Assembly (NCBI GenBank): GCA_020048985.1
Contig: JAIFLR010000089.1
Coordinates: 1 to 59,534, forward strand
DNA from: Halobacteriovorax sp.
GTDB taxonomy: Bacteria; Bdellovibrionota; Bacteriovoracia; Bacteriovoracales; Bacteriovoracaceae
Direction of reading: 5' to 3'
Length of the DNA stretch: 59,534 nucleotides
The position numbers and the translations under genes were made by a program. Below are positions 43,229 through 50,567 of this stretch, one piece after another. The notes beneath the pieces were generated by a model. The model ran no database searches. It was not told the DNA's origin and was given only the letters and a program-made list of their open reading frames with translations. How positions within the stretch are numbered: position 1 is the first letter of the stretch; the number at the start of each line of letters is the position of its first letter.

Positions 43229-44599
43229 ATGAAATGGTTGTTGCTCCTACTTATAAGTTTGCCTGTGCTAGGACAGACGCTTTCAGAAAATCTGGAAAAG
43301 AAAAAATATTATTATTCTGCGCTTAATGAATTCTTTTTAGAAACTTATTCAAAGGACATTACGCAGGCACACGTTGAGAGACTAGAGAAACTCCTGTTTT
43401 TTACAGGAATCGAGTTGTTAGAAGATTATGATCATACTCTTCTTGAGAAATATCCCACATCTTCAACAAGATTCATTCTTGCCCGACGTTATTTTCATAA
43501 GAAGGATTATAAAAAAGCCTTAGAATATTTTGGTAAGGTGCACGTTGATCACAGATACTACCCTGAAGCACTTCTTCTCACAGCTCAAGTACATGGATCT
43601 AAAAATGACTATAAATTGGAAGAGGTGAGCTATACATCTTGCCAGAAAGCTGCCGAGAAAGAAGAGGGAAAAGCGGATAATGTAAAGATCAAGCGGTACT
43701 ACCGTATGGTCTATGAAATCTGTCTTACCAATAAGGCCAGACGACTTTATAAGGAAGGAAAGTACAAAGAGTCTCTGGATGCTTATGGCCAGATTCCGAA
43801 ACAATCATACAAGTGGCCCTATATTATTTTAGAGCAAGCATGGGCACATTATCAACTAGGGGATTATAACCGCGCTCTGGGTTTACTGGTCACCTATAAG
43901 TCTCCTTTGATGGACACCTATTTCTTCCCTGAGGCAGAGTATCTTACTGCACTGGCGTATTTTAAGCTGTGTCTATATGAAGATAGTTTGATTGTGATTA
44001 ATCAGTACTATCAGGCCTATCGTCCTCGTTTTAACCAGCTCGAATCCGTTCTGAAGAAAAATAGAAGTTCACAGAACTATTTTTATAATCTGATGTTTAA
44101 GAAGGGTGCAGACCTTGGTAAACAAGAAGAATTTGTCCGCCACATCATTACTCGTCTGAAGAAGCAGACCCGGTTCAGTCTTGATTTTAACAGTATTCAT
44201 AAAATTAATCAGGAAATGAAGCGTATCATGAAAAATGAAAAGAAGGCCGCCCAAGATGAATTTATTGATCACCTTGCGGCGGTGAAAGAAAACATGATCA
44301 GCAAGATTAATTACAATGCCAAAACAGATATTTTTAATTTCTTAGAAACGGTCCCTTTCTTTTCTTCGGAACTCTTCAAGGTAAATCTGGAAGTGTTGTC
44401 TCGTCAAAAGGATCTGGTTTATACCAACCGTAAGCTGGCGGTTGATCGTGCACGTGGTGATTACTCTAACGTTAAGCGATCCCGCTTTGAGCAGTTTTGG
44501 AAGTTTGAAGGAGAGTTCTGGGGAGATGAGCTAGGGGACTATTCACTAGGTCTTAAATCAAGTTGTCAAACAGTGCGCATGGAAAGTGCAGAGGAGTAA
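43229..44599 (+). CDS. Periplasmic TPR protein of the gliding-like unit (GltC-like)
   Basis: The product has 456 residues from the ATG at 43229, which has AAGGATT upstream; a TTG at 43223 is less likely. A signal peptide (WLLLLLISLPVLGQ) is followed by helix pairs with TPR spacing, for example ARRYFHKKDYKKALEYFGKV, LYKEGKYKESLDAYGQI and AWAHYQLGDYNRALGLL. TPR proteins in the Glt complex bridge the inner-membrane motor and the outer-membrane barrel. Assignment to GltC in particular is by position and domain only. It lies between the barrel and the CglF-like genes with 9- and 3-base gaps. Confidence 0.7.
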   Translation: MKWLLLLLISLPVLGQTLSENLEKKKYYYSALNEFFLETYSKDITQAHVERLEKLLFFTGIELLEDYDHTLLEKYPTSSTRFILARRYFHKKDYKKALEYFGKVHVDHRYYPEALLLTAQVHGSKNDYKLEEVSYTSCQKAAEKEEGKADNVKIKRYYRMVYEICLTNKARRLYKEGKYKESLDAYGQIPKQSYKWPYIILEQAWAHYQLGDYNRALGLLVTYKSPLMDTYFFPEAEYLTALAYFKLCLYEDSLIVINQYYQAYRPRFNQLESVLKKNRSSQNYFYNLMFKKGADLGKQEEFVRHIITRLKKQTRFSLDFNSIHKINQEMKRIMKNEKKAAQDEFIDHLAAVKENMISKINYNAKTDIFNFLETVPFFSSELFKVNLEVLSRQKDLVYTNRKLAVDRARGDYSNVKRSRFEQFWKFEGEFWGDELGDYSLGLKSSCQTVRMESAEE

Positions 44600-44602
44600 A
44601 TC

Positions 44603-44851
44603 ATGAGGATTATAGCTTTCTTGTTCAGCTTTTACATCATTGCAGAAGCACAGGGACAAGATCAGAAAGTGATCTACCAGTATAAAAAATATGAAAAATT
44701 CGATCTGGGCAATCTGGAAGTAAAAGGCCAGTTGATTGCACCAGGTGATATATCTGTTCGTGAAAGAGATCGTAAACGTTTTGAACTCGATCTCTACACG
44801 AGGAAAGATTTTGATCCATTTATCAAAAAAGATATTGAATCCCTGCGCTAG
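44603..44851 (+). CDS. Small secreted CglF/GltK-like gliding protein
   Basis: The 82-residue product has a signal peptide (IIAFLFSFYIIAEAQGQ). The mature part, YKKYEKFDLGNLEVKGQLIA then DISVRERDRKRFELDL and DFDPFIKKDIESL, follows the pattern of myxobacterial CglF: a YKK-x-FDF/L strand, a G-E/Q-L strand, an R-rich strand and a final DF-x-P/E helix. CglF is a small contact-stimulated outer-membrane gliding protein. The match is from memory of the family. GAGGAG is 7 bases before the ATG. It is the last gene of unit 1. Confidence 0.65.
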   Translation: MRIIAFLFSFYIIAEAQGQDQKVIYQYKKYEKFDLGNLEVKGQLIAPGDISVRERDRKRFELDLYTRKDFDPFIKKDIESLR

Positions 44852-44896
44852 TAGTTTCTACTACTTGCTTGATTCTATCTGCCTCAAAAAGTGGTC

Positions 44897-44912
44897 ACTC
44901 CCATACGGGAGT
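44897..44912 (+). terminator. Hairpin after unit 1
   Basis: ACTCCC and GGGAGT pair perfectly around ATAC, with GTC/GAC able to extend the stem past one bulge. It lies 45 bases after the CglF-like stop. The following sequence is only weakly T-rich (TGTATTTTA), so it is a possible weak terminator. Confidence 0.45.
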
Positions 44913-44985
44913 TGACTGTATTTTAGGGCACAAATTATCAACTTAGCTTAACTAAAGCATAATGTGATTTTTTGGTAATTGTAAG

Positions 44986-45013
44986 TTGATATCTTTTTTC
45001 AACAGAGTAGAAT
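44986..45013 (+). promoter_or_regulatory. Promoter of gliding-like unit 2
   Basis: TTGATA (44986-44991), 16 bases, TAGAAT (45008-45013). It matches the promoter at 40871-40898 in boxes, spacing and distance to the leader element. Transcription would begin near 45020, giving a leader of about 210 nt. Confidence 0.65.
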
Positions 45014-45033
45014 GTGCAAAGTTATTAAAAGTT

Positions 45034-45108
45034 TTTTTTTCGAATTTGTTGTTGGACGTTATTTCAAGCTGCACGTATGTTGATGCCCAATTCGAAAAAA
45101 ACCGCAAG
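45034..45108 (+). promoter_or_regulatory. Putative structured RNA leader element, copy B
   Basis: TTTTTTTCGAATT (45034-45046) pairs with AATTCGAAAAAAA (45089-45101) in a perfect 13-bp stem. The core (45047-45088) differs from copy A at only about four positions and one insertion, and both copies end with CCGCAAG. Because the stem bases change while pairing is kept and the core is conserved, selection on RNA (or cruciform) structure is likely. Confidence 0.65.
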
Positions 45109-45231
45109 ACTAGTTCTTGTTTCATAAATTAATGAAACAAACAGTAATCTCTAATTTCTCAAAATCTAATTCAATCCTTTTGAAATCCAATTTCAATTCA
45201 ATTTTCTATTCAATCCTTGGAGGGATCTAAT

Positions 45232-45921
45232 ATGGAACAAGTAGCCGCGCAGGTTGTACAGAGTGAGAATTTTCTTCAGTGGACGGCCCGCTTCATGGTT
45301 GATGGTGGTGTTTTCATGTGGATCATCGCCGTAGTTTGGTGCGTGGGTATCGCCATTGCAGTTGAAAGACTGAAAAACTATTTTAAATACGATATTGATG
45401 GGAAGAGCCTCATGGCCAACATCAAAAAACATGTTATTGGAAATCAGGTCCAGGATTCAATTCAGGCCTGTTCAGAATCATCATCACTTAATGCATTTGT
45501 GATGAAAAATGGTCTTAAAAGGGCCAATCAATGCAAAGAACAAATTCAAGACGCCCTTGAAGCAAGTATTTTGGAGACCGTTCCTCTGATTGAGAGACGT
45601 CTTTCTTACCTAGCTCTTTGTGCGAACTTATCAACCCTCCTAGGACTACTTGGAACCATTCAAGGTCTGATCCAATCATTCGCAGCTGTTGCTCAGGCAG
45701 AAGCCTCAGAAAAAGCACAGCTTCTCGCAGAAGGTATTGCGGTGGCGATGAATACGACAGCTCTTGGTTTGATTTCAGCGATCTCTTTGATGGTTGTCCA
45801 CTCTTACCTTATGGCCAAGGGTGAAAAGATGATTCAAGAAATCGAAGAAAACTCAGTTAAGCTTCTTGACCTTCTTAGTACTAAGAAGGCCGGTACACAG
45901 TCTAACGATAAAGCTGCTTAA
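45232..45921 (+). CDS. aglR: AglR/TolQ/ExbB-type motor protein
   Basis: The product has 229 residues from the ATG at 45232, which has GGAGGG upstream; a TTG at 45217 lies before that site and is unlikely. There are three transmembrane helices: FMWIIAVVWCVGIAIAVE, then LCANLSTLLGLLGTIQGLI, then GIAVAMNTTALGLISAISLM. The last two form the MotA/TolQ/ExbB signature. It forms the inner-membrane proton channel with the two TolR-type proteins encoded next. A plain Tol-Pal or ExbB role is the alternative, but two TolR partners and AgmX-type and TPR genes in the same operon favour the gliding motor. Confidence 0.82.
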   Translation: MEQVAAQVVQSENFLQWTARFMVDGGVFMWIIAVVWCVGIAIAVERLKNYFKYDIDGKSLMANIKKHVIGNQVQDSIQACSESSSLNAFVMKNGLKRANQCKEQIQDALEASILETVPLIERRLSYLALCANLSTLLGLLGTIQGLIQSFAAVAQAEASEKAQLLAEGIAVAMNTTALGLISAISLMVVHSYLMAKGEKMIQEIEENSVKLLDLLSTKKAGTQSNDKAA

Positions 45922-45935
45922 TTAAGGGATTGATT

Positions 45936-46400
45936 ATGAAAGTGGGACGCAAATTAAAAAAGCCTGAAAAGTTAAACCTGGTTCCTATTCTGGATTCAGT
46001 GTTCATCTTCATTTTCTTCCTTCTTATGTCGGCCCAGTTCGTTGATGTGTATGAAATTGGCTCATCATTGCCAATGACCAAGGAAGCTAAAGATCAGAAA
46101 GATGAGAAGGATCCTCTGAATCTGACTTTAGAAATCACCAAGGATCAGGTGGTGGTCAAAACGGGATTAAGAAGCCCACGTTCAAGATCTTTTGCTTCGA
46201 CTCAAACCAAAGAGATGAAGGATTATCTTGTGGAGCTAAAACGTCAGAATCCTAAGGAAAACACTATCATCCTTAAAACTGACCCAAAAGTTCCATTCCA
46301 AAACCTGGTAGCTGTTATTGATAACACCCAGAAGTCGAAAGAGAGCAAGGAAAAGCTTTTTGAGCAGATCGTTTTCGATAACTCAGGGGTTAAAAAATGA
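45936..46400 (+). CDS. AglQ/TolR/ExbD-type stator protein, first copy
   Basis: The product has 154 residues from the ATG at 45936, with AAGGGA upstream. A single transmembrane helix, LVPILDSVFIFIFFLLMSAQ, carries the conserved proton-binding Asp20. A periplasmic domain follows with NPKENTIILKTDPKVPFQNL, as in ExbD. It is longer in the loop after the helix than classical ExbD. It lies 14 bases after the motor gene and overlaps the next gene by 4 bases (ATGA). Confidence 0.82.
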   Translation: MKVGRKLKKPEKLNLVPILDSVFIFIFFLLMSAQFVDVYEIGSSLPMTKEAKDQKDEKDPLNLTLEITKDQVVVKTGLRSPRSRSFASTQTKEMKDYLVELKRQNPKENTIILKTDPKVPFQNLVAVIDNTQKSKESKEKLFEQIVFDNSGVKK

Positions 46401-46867
46401 AAAAGAGATTTCAGCGCAGACGCGAGAAACAGGAAGTAGACGTTGATATTACGTCACTGCTTGATATTTTAACCATCCTTCTGGTGTTCTTGCTTAAGAG
46501 CTATAACGCTTCTGATTTGAAGCTGGACCTTACTAAGGGTATCGAAATGGCCGATTCTGACTCTAAGGTCATGACCAGATTCGCTCCAGTGGTTCAGGTG
46601 AACAGAGAATCGAAGGTTTTTCTAAATAACAAGGAGATAGGACGTCTCCCGGCCTCTGGGGAAATGATTATCTTGACGAATAAACTCAAGGAAGAGCGGG
46701 CAAAGACCGAAGAGAATAACAAAATGAAGAAGCAGCAGTATAACGCTGAACTTGTAAATTTAGTGTTCGATAAGGAAATGGATTACCAGATTGTCCAAAG
46801 AGTGATGCACGATTCAGCTTTGGCAGGGTATTCGCAGTTCAAATTTATTGTTAAAGGGAATTACTAG
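46397..46867 (+). CDS. AglS/TolR/ExbD-type stator protein, second copy
   Basis: The 156-residue product has a basic start (KKRFQRRREK) and a single helix, DITSLLDILTILLVFLLKSY, with the conserved Asp23. A periplasmic ExbD-like part follows, including PVVQVNRESKVFLNNKEIG. A pair of different TolR-like proteins beside one TolQ-like protein is the AglR-AglQ-AglS arrangement of Myxococcus. The start codon overlaps the previous stop. Which of the two copies equals AglQ or AglS cannot be told from sequence alone. Confidence 0.8.
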   Translation: MKKRFQRRREKQEVDVDITSLLDILTILLVFLLKSYNASDLKLDLTKGIEMADSDSKVMTRFAPVVQVNRESKVFLNNKEIGRLPASGEMIILTNKLKEERAKTEENNKMKKQQYNAELVNLVFDKEMDYQIVQRVMHDSALAGYSQFKFIVKGNY

Positions 46868-46870
46868 TCC

Positions 46871-49738
46871 ATGAAGAATCTGAATACATTTCTCCTATTC
46901 ACAATTTTAAGTGGTTCGCTGCAGGCAGCGACTCCACAGAAGTTGGATCGTTGGACTGTATTGATGACTCTTGTTTCAAAAGAGATGAAAATTCTTGAGA
47001 ACGCCAAACGTAAAGGTCCTGAGCTTAAGTATCGTATGCTTGAGCTTCATTCAGAAAGACTTAAGCTAATCCACGAAAAAAACAACCAAGATTTCATGGA
47101 GAAATCAAAAGTTGCGAATGTTAACAAAAATAAAGAATCCTTTTTTAAAGAAACACGAGAATACTATCAGTACACAAAAGAATTCGGTAATAAGCTCTTA
47201 AAGGAATACCCAGACGCTCGTCGCCGTGCTGAGGTTCTTTATGCCATGGGACTCAATTCACGTGATTATGGCCGTGACAATATTGCTGAGAAGTACCTGC
47301 TTGAAACTATCTCTTTGGTTAAAGATCCCCACCACTCTTTACGTCACCACGCTGAAACAGCACTTGCTGACTTCTATTATAATGAAAAACGTTTTCAAGA
47401 TGCCATTGGCTATTATGAAAAAGTAATTAAAAAGACTGAAGACGAATGGTTACCGAAGCATTATTTCAATCTATCATGGTGTTATCTCAAAGTCAGAGAA
47501 TTCGATAAGGCCATTAAGGCCATCCGCGATTCCTATACACTTTCTAAAAATCGTATTTACGTCAATATTAATGACCAGGTGTTGGATAACATCGGGTCGT
47601 TCTACGTTTATGCTGGTCGCCCTTCGGAAGGACTGGAATTTTATCTCAAAAATGAGAAAGACCCGATTCCATACTTGATGCCAATGGCTAAAAAGACTTC
47701 TGAAAAGGGTCACGAAAAAGAGACTGAAGAAATCCTTGGCGCCGCTCAGAAGCTAGTTGATAAGAACGACTGGTTTCATTACCAGGAAGAGTTGTTTCAC
47801 AGCTACCTGGATTTTTATCGCCACTACAACCGATTTTCAGATCATGAAGAAACTTCCCGCAAGATGGTCGGCTATTATAAAAAAGCCGATACTGATAAAG
47901 CGCTCAAGTTAAAAACTGAATTAAGAGAAGATACCATTGAAAAAATGCGATCTCTCGCAGGTTTTCTTCAGGTTAAACTTGCCAAGAACATGAAGGAAGA
48001 TGGAGGAAGCTTTAAAGAACAAGAAATGAGCATTGTTCTTAATTTCTTCAATCATTTAATTGCCCTTGATCCAAAGAACAAAGTTGAGTATCTCTACTTC
48101 CGTGGTGAGACATATTATTCAGTTCGCCGATTCCTGGATGCCGCTCCAGCGTACATTGATTGCGTAAACGAAGCTAAGCTGGCCAAGAATGAGGCACATG
48201 CGCGCAAGGCCCTTGATTCGCTTCTGGCCCTTACTGGTATGGAAGTGATTGAGAAAAAACTCAATGATAAGTACCTCGTTTTTGCCTATTCGGAGCATAT
48301 TGGAATCTGGCCTCGAGATGAGAAGAGTGAGCAGATCTATCCAAAACTTTTTGAGATTTATCGTGAAGCTGGGCTTGATGAAAAAGCTTCAACTGTAGTT
48401 CGTAGCTTTAATAAGGCCTACCCTGAACATTTAAAAGATCAGCAGACACTTATGACCAAAGTGTTAGATATGTTTATTGAGCGCAAGGAAACTAAAAAAC
48501 TTGCATCGTGGATTCATGAATTTAAATCAGGCTTTTTGTCTTTCTCTAGAGAAACCATCGAGAAAACAGAGATCACTCTCGGGAATATGCTCTTTCTAGA
48601 ATATCAAGGTCTGGCGAAAAAAGGTGACAAAATTGCCGCGGCCAAAGGCTTTGAATCAATTTATGAAAACAAACTTTATACGGATAAAGTTAAATCTCAA
48701 GCGGCCTTCTACGCCGCCCTTACGTACATTGAACTTTCTCAAACCGAAAATAGTTACAAATGGCACGTGCTGGCATTTGATCGTATGACCCCAGAAGAAA
48801 GAATGTCCAAGCGTGATGAACAGTTAAAGATGGCGGAAAGAACCTATAAACTTCAGGATTTTGTCACTTCATACAAAATGTCTGAATACTTTCTCAAGAA
48901 ATATTGTTCCCTTAAAGATGATATCCAGAATCGTTATTTTGAAGTTGCAGTCATGACGGCACTGGTGGAAGAAAATACTGAAGGTGCTGAAAACATCATT
49001 CGTCTTTATTCAAATTGTCTCAAAAAACCAGAAAGTCGCGAAAATGCGTTGGCACAGTTGTATTCATTTTATGAAAAGAAAGGCGATTTTCGCGGATTAC
49101 GTCTGCACGTTTATCGCTATCCAAGCGAAGAGTTTAAAAATCAATACAGATTCACGCTTCAGAAGTGGTACTGGGAAAGATCTAGTTTGAATCTTAAAGA
49201 GCAAATTCGCCAGGAATTTAAAGACCTAAAACACCCGGAAGCCACAGCATGGCTTAAAGAAATGGATCAATTCAAACAGGCGGAAAAATCTCTGGTGCTT
49301 CTTAAGAATGAATCTATCTGGGATCTTCCTGTATTTGACGGTGAAGCCTATAACAAAGCTTTAGAAAAACATCTGCTAGGTATTCAGAGTTTTAAACAAA
49401 AGTACCAGAATTTAACTTCTTCAACTCAAACTGATCTAGCGATTCTATCAACTCGCATGTTCGCTGCTTTATATCTGAACCTTGGTGAAAAAATAAGTAG
49501 CATTAAGCCACTTGGAATGGACCCACAGACGTATAAAGAATTTAACGCTGCCATGAAACAGGTTGCCGGGCAATTCCTGGCGGTTTCAAGACAATTCGAT
49601 CATCAACTTGAGAAGGCCCTGAAAGAAAAAGAAACTCTGGCATGGGGATCGCGCTCAATTGCTTCGGTAGAAAATGTTGAGAACCCTGTATTCTCTTTCT
49701 TTACCGGTTTGACGATGGACAAAAGTAGAGAGGAATAA
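46871..49738 (+). CDS. Large periplasmic TPR protein of the gliding-like unit (GltD/GltI-like)
   Basis: The 955-residue product has a signal peptide (FLLFTILSGSLQAA) and is almost wholly alpha-helical. TPR-like units include AEVLYAMGLNSRDYGRDNIA, ALADFYYNEKRFQDAIGYYE and FNLSWCYLKVREFDKAIKAI, with further degenerate units to the C-terminus. Size and position resemble the large TPR proteins GltD/GltI, which span the periplasm between motor and outer membrane. Lys/Glu-rich composition suits an extended superhelix. Gaps of 3 bases on both sides show one operon. Confidence 0.72.
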   Translation: MKNLNTFLLFTILSGSLQAATPQKLDRWTVLMTLVSKEMKILENAKRKGPELKYRMLELHSERLKLIHEKNNQDFMEKSKVANVNKNKESFFKETREYYQYTKEFGNKLLKEYPDARRRAEVLYAMGLNSRDYGRDNIAEKYLLETISLVKDPHHSLRHHAETALADFYYNEKRFQDAIGYYEKVIKKTEDEWLPKHYFNLSWCYLKVREFDKAIKAIRDSYTLSKNRIYVNINDQVLDNIGSFYVYAGRPSEGLEFYLKNEKDPIPYLMPMAKKTSEKGHEKETEEILGAAQKLVDKNDWFHYQEELFHSYLDFYRHYNRFSDHEETSRKMVGYYKKADTDKALKLKTELREDTIEKMRSLAGFLQVKLAKNMKEDGGSFKEQEMSIVLNFFNHLIALDPKNKVEYLYFRGETYYSVRRFLDAAPAYIDCVNEAKLAKNEAHARKALDSLLALTGMEVIEKKLNDKYLVFAYSEHIGIWPRDEKSEQIYPKLFEIYREAGLDEKASTVVRSFNKAYPEHLKDQQTLMTKVLDMFIERKETKKLASWIHEFKSGFLSFSRETIEKTEITLGNMLFLEYQGLAKKGDKIAAAKGFESIYENKLYTDKVKSQAAFYAALTYIELSQTENSYKWHVLAFDRMTPEERMSKRDEQLKMAERTYKLQDFVTSYKMSEYFLKKYCSLKDDIQNRYFEVAVMTALVEENTEGAENIIRLYSNCLKKPESRENALAQLYSFYEKKGDFRGLRLHVYRYPSEEFKNQYRFTLQKWYWERSSLNLKEQIRQEFKDLKHPEATAWLKEMDQFKQAEKSLVLLKNESIWDLPVFDGEAYNKALEKHLLGIQSFKQKYQNLTSSTQTDLAILSTRMFAALYLNLGEKISSIKPLGMDPQTYKEFNAAMKQVAGQFLAVSRQFDHQLEKALKEKETLAWGSRSIASVENVENPVFSFFTGLTMDKSREE

Positions 49739-49741
49739 ACA

Positions 49742-50563
49742 ATGAAAAGCATCATTATACTTGCGACCCTGCTTATTTTTGTTTCCTGCTCTTCAAGCCG
49801 CATCGACCGCAAAATCGATGATGTTGCGTGGGACTCGCTTGCTGATGAGTCTTATTTACGATGGGGAGAAGGGCGCCTTAAGAAAAGTGCTAAGTCTGAG
49901 CATAAGGTTGTAGGTTGTTACCAGGGTGAAGCCTCTGAAACTCTGAACAGTTACAAAAAAGATTATCTCGTAAAAAATCAGAATCCTTATTACTGGTTAC
50001 ATATTGGGAACTGTTATTTTATTGAAGAAAATTGGACCAAAGCAGAATTTTTTTACCGTATGACTCTTGAAGAGACGAAAGTTAAGACAATCAAATCGAT
50101 TGCACTTAATAACTTAGGCTTGATTCATTTTAAGTATGAACAATGGGAGAAGGGAAAAGAATTATTAAGCGAATCGATGAAAATAGCCCCAAAGTTCAAA
50201 GTTCCGCGCTATAATATCTCACAACTTTATCTACAGTTCGGACTCTTTGATAAAGCCATTGAAATGTTAAATGATTCTGCTTTTAAAGGTCACAAAGATA
50301 TCGATGTTAATTTTTCTCTCGCCAATGCTCACTTGTACAAAGGTGATTTGAAAACGTCTCTTCAGTATTTTAATATGATCCCTAAGGATAGTTTTCGTCG
50401 TGAGGACATTGCTGCTACCTACGCATTGTTCCTTATGAAAGAAGGCAAAATTAAACAAGCGAAGTCAGTGATGGATAAGAGAGAAAGAAGTGGTGTTCTG
50501 GAATTAACTGCCATTTCTCAGAAGATTGAGAAAATGATTGCACTCAGATTGAAAGAGGAATAG
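49742..50563 (+). CDS. TPR lipoprotein of the gliding-like unit (GltE-like)
   Basis: The 273-residue product has a lipoprotein signal (IIILATLLIFVSC, Cys at residue 16). TPR units follow: YWLHIGNCYFIEENWTKAEF, ALNNLGLIHFKYEQWEKGKE, YNISQLYLQFGLFDKAIEML and FSLANAHLYKGDLKTSLQYF. In Myxococcus, GltE is a TPR lipoprotein of the same complex. It would be anchored in the outer membrane facing the periplasm. GAGGAA lies 7 bases before the ATG. Confidence 0.75.
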   Translation: MKSIIILATLLIFVSCSSSRIDRKIDDVAWDSLADESYLRWGEGRLKKSAKSEHKVVGCYQGEASETLNSYKKDYLVKNQNPYYWLHIGNCYFIEENWTKAEFFYRMTLEETKVKTIKSIALNNLGLIHFKYEQWEKGKELLSESMKIAPKFKVPRYNISQLYLQFGLFDKAIEMLNDSAFKGHKDIDVNFSLANAHLYKGDLKTSLQYFNMIPKDSFRREDIAATYALFLMKEGKIKQAKSVMDKRERSGVLELTAISQKIEKMIALRLKEE

Positions 50564-50567
50564 TCCA

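Larger units (their letters stand above)
44852..45231 (+). other. 380-base intergenic region with terminator-like hairpin, promoter and structured leader of unit 2
   Basis: No gene is seen. In order it holds a terminator-like hairpin (44897-44912), a TTGATA-N16-TAGAAT promoter (44986-45013), the leader element (45034-45108), and a perfect 9-bp hairpin TTGTTTCAT/ATGAAACAA (45117-45140). An A/T-rich stretch with the 11-base direct repeat ATTCAATCCTT at 45169 and 45208 follows, then GGAGGG before the ATG at 45232. Confidence 0.7.

Noticed and set aside
45232-46867. Tol-Pal or TonB/ExbBD system
   Set aside because: No tolB, pal or tonB is nearby, and two TolR-like genes with TPR and AgmX-domain genes in the same operon fit the gliding motor better.
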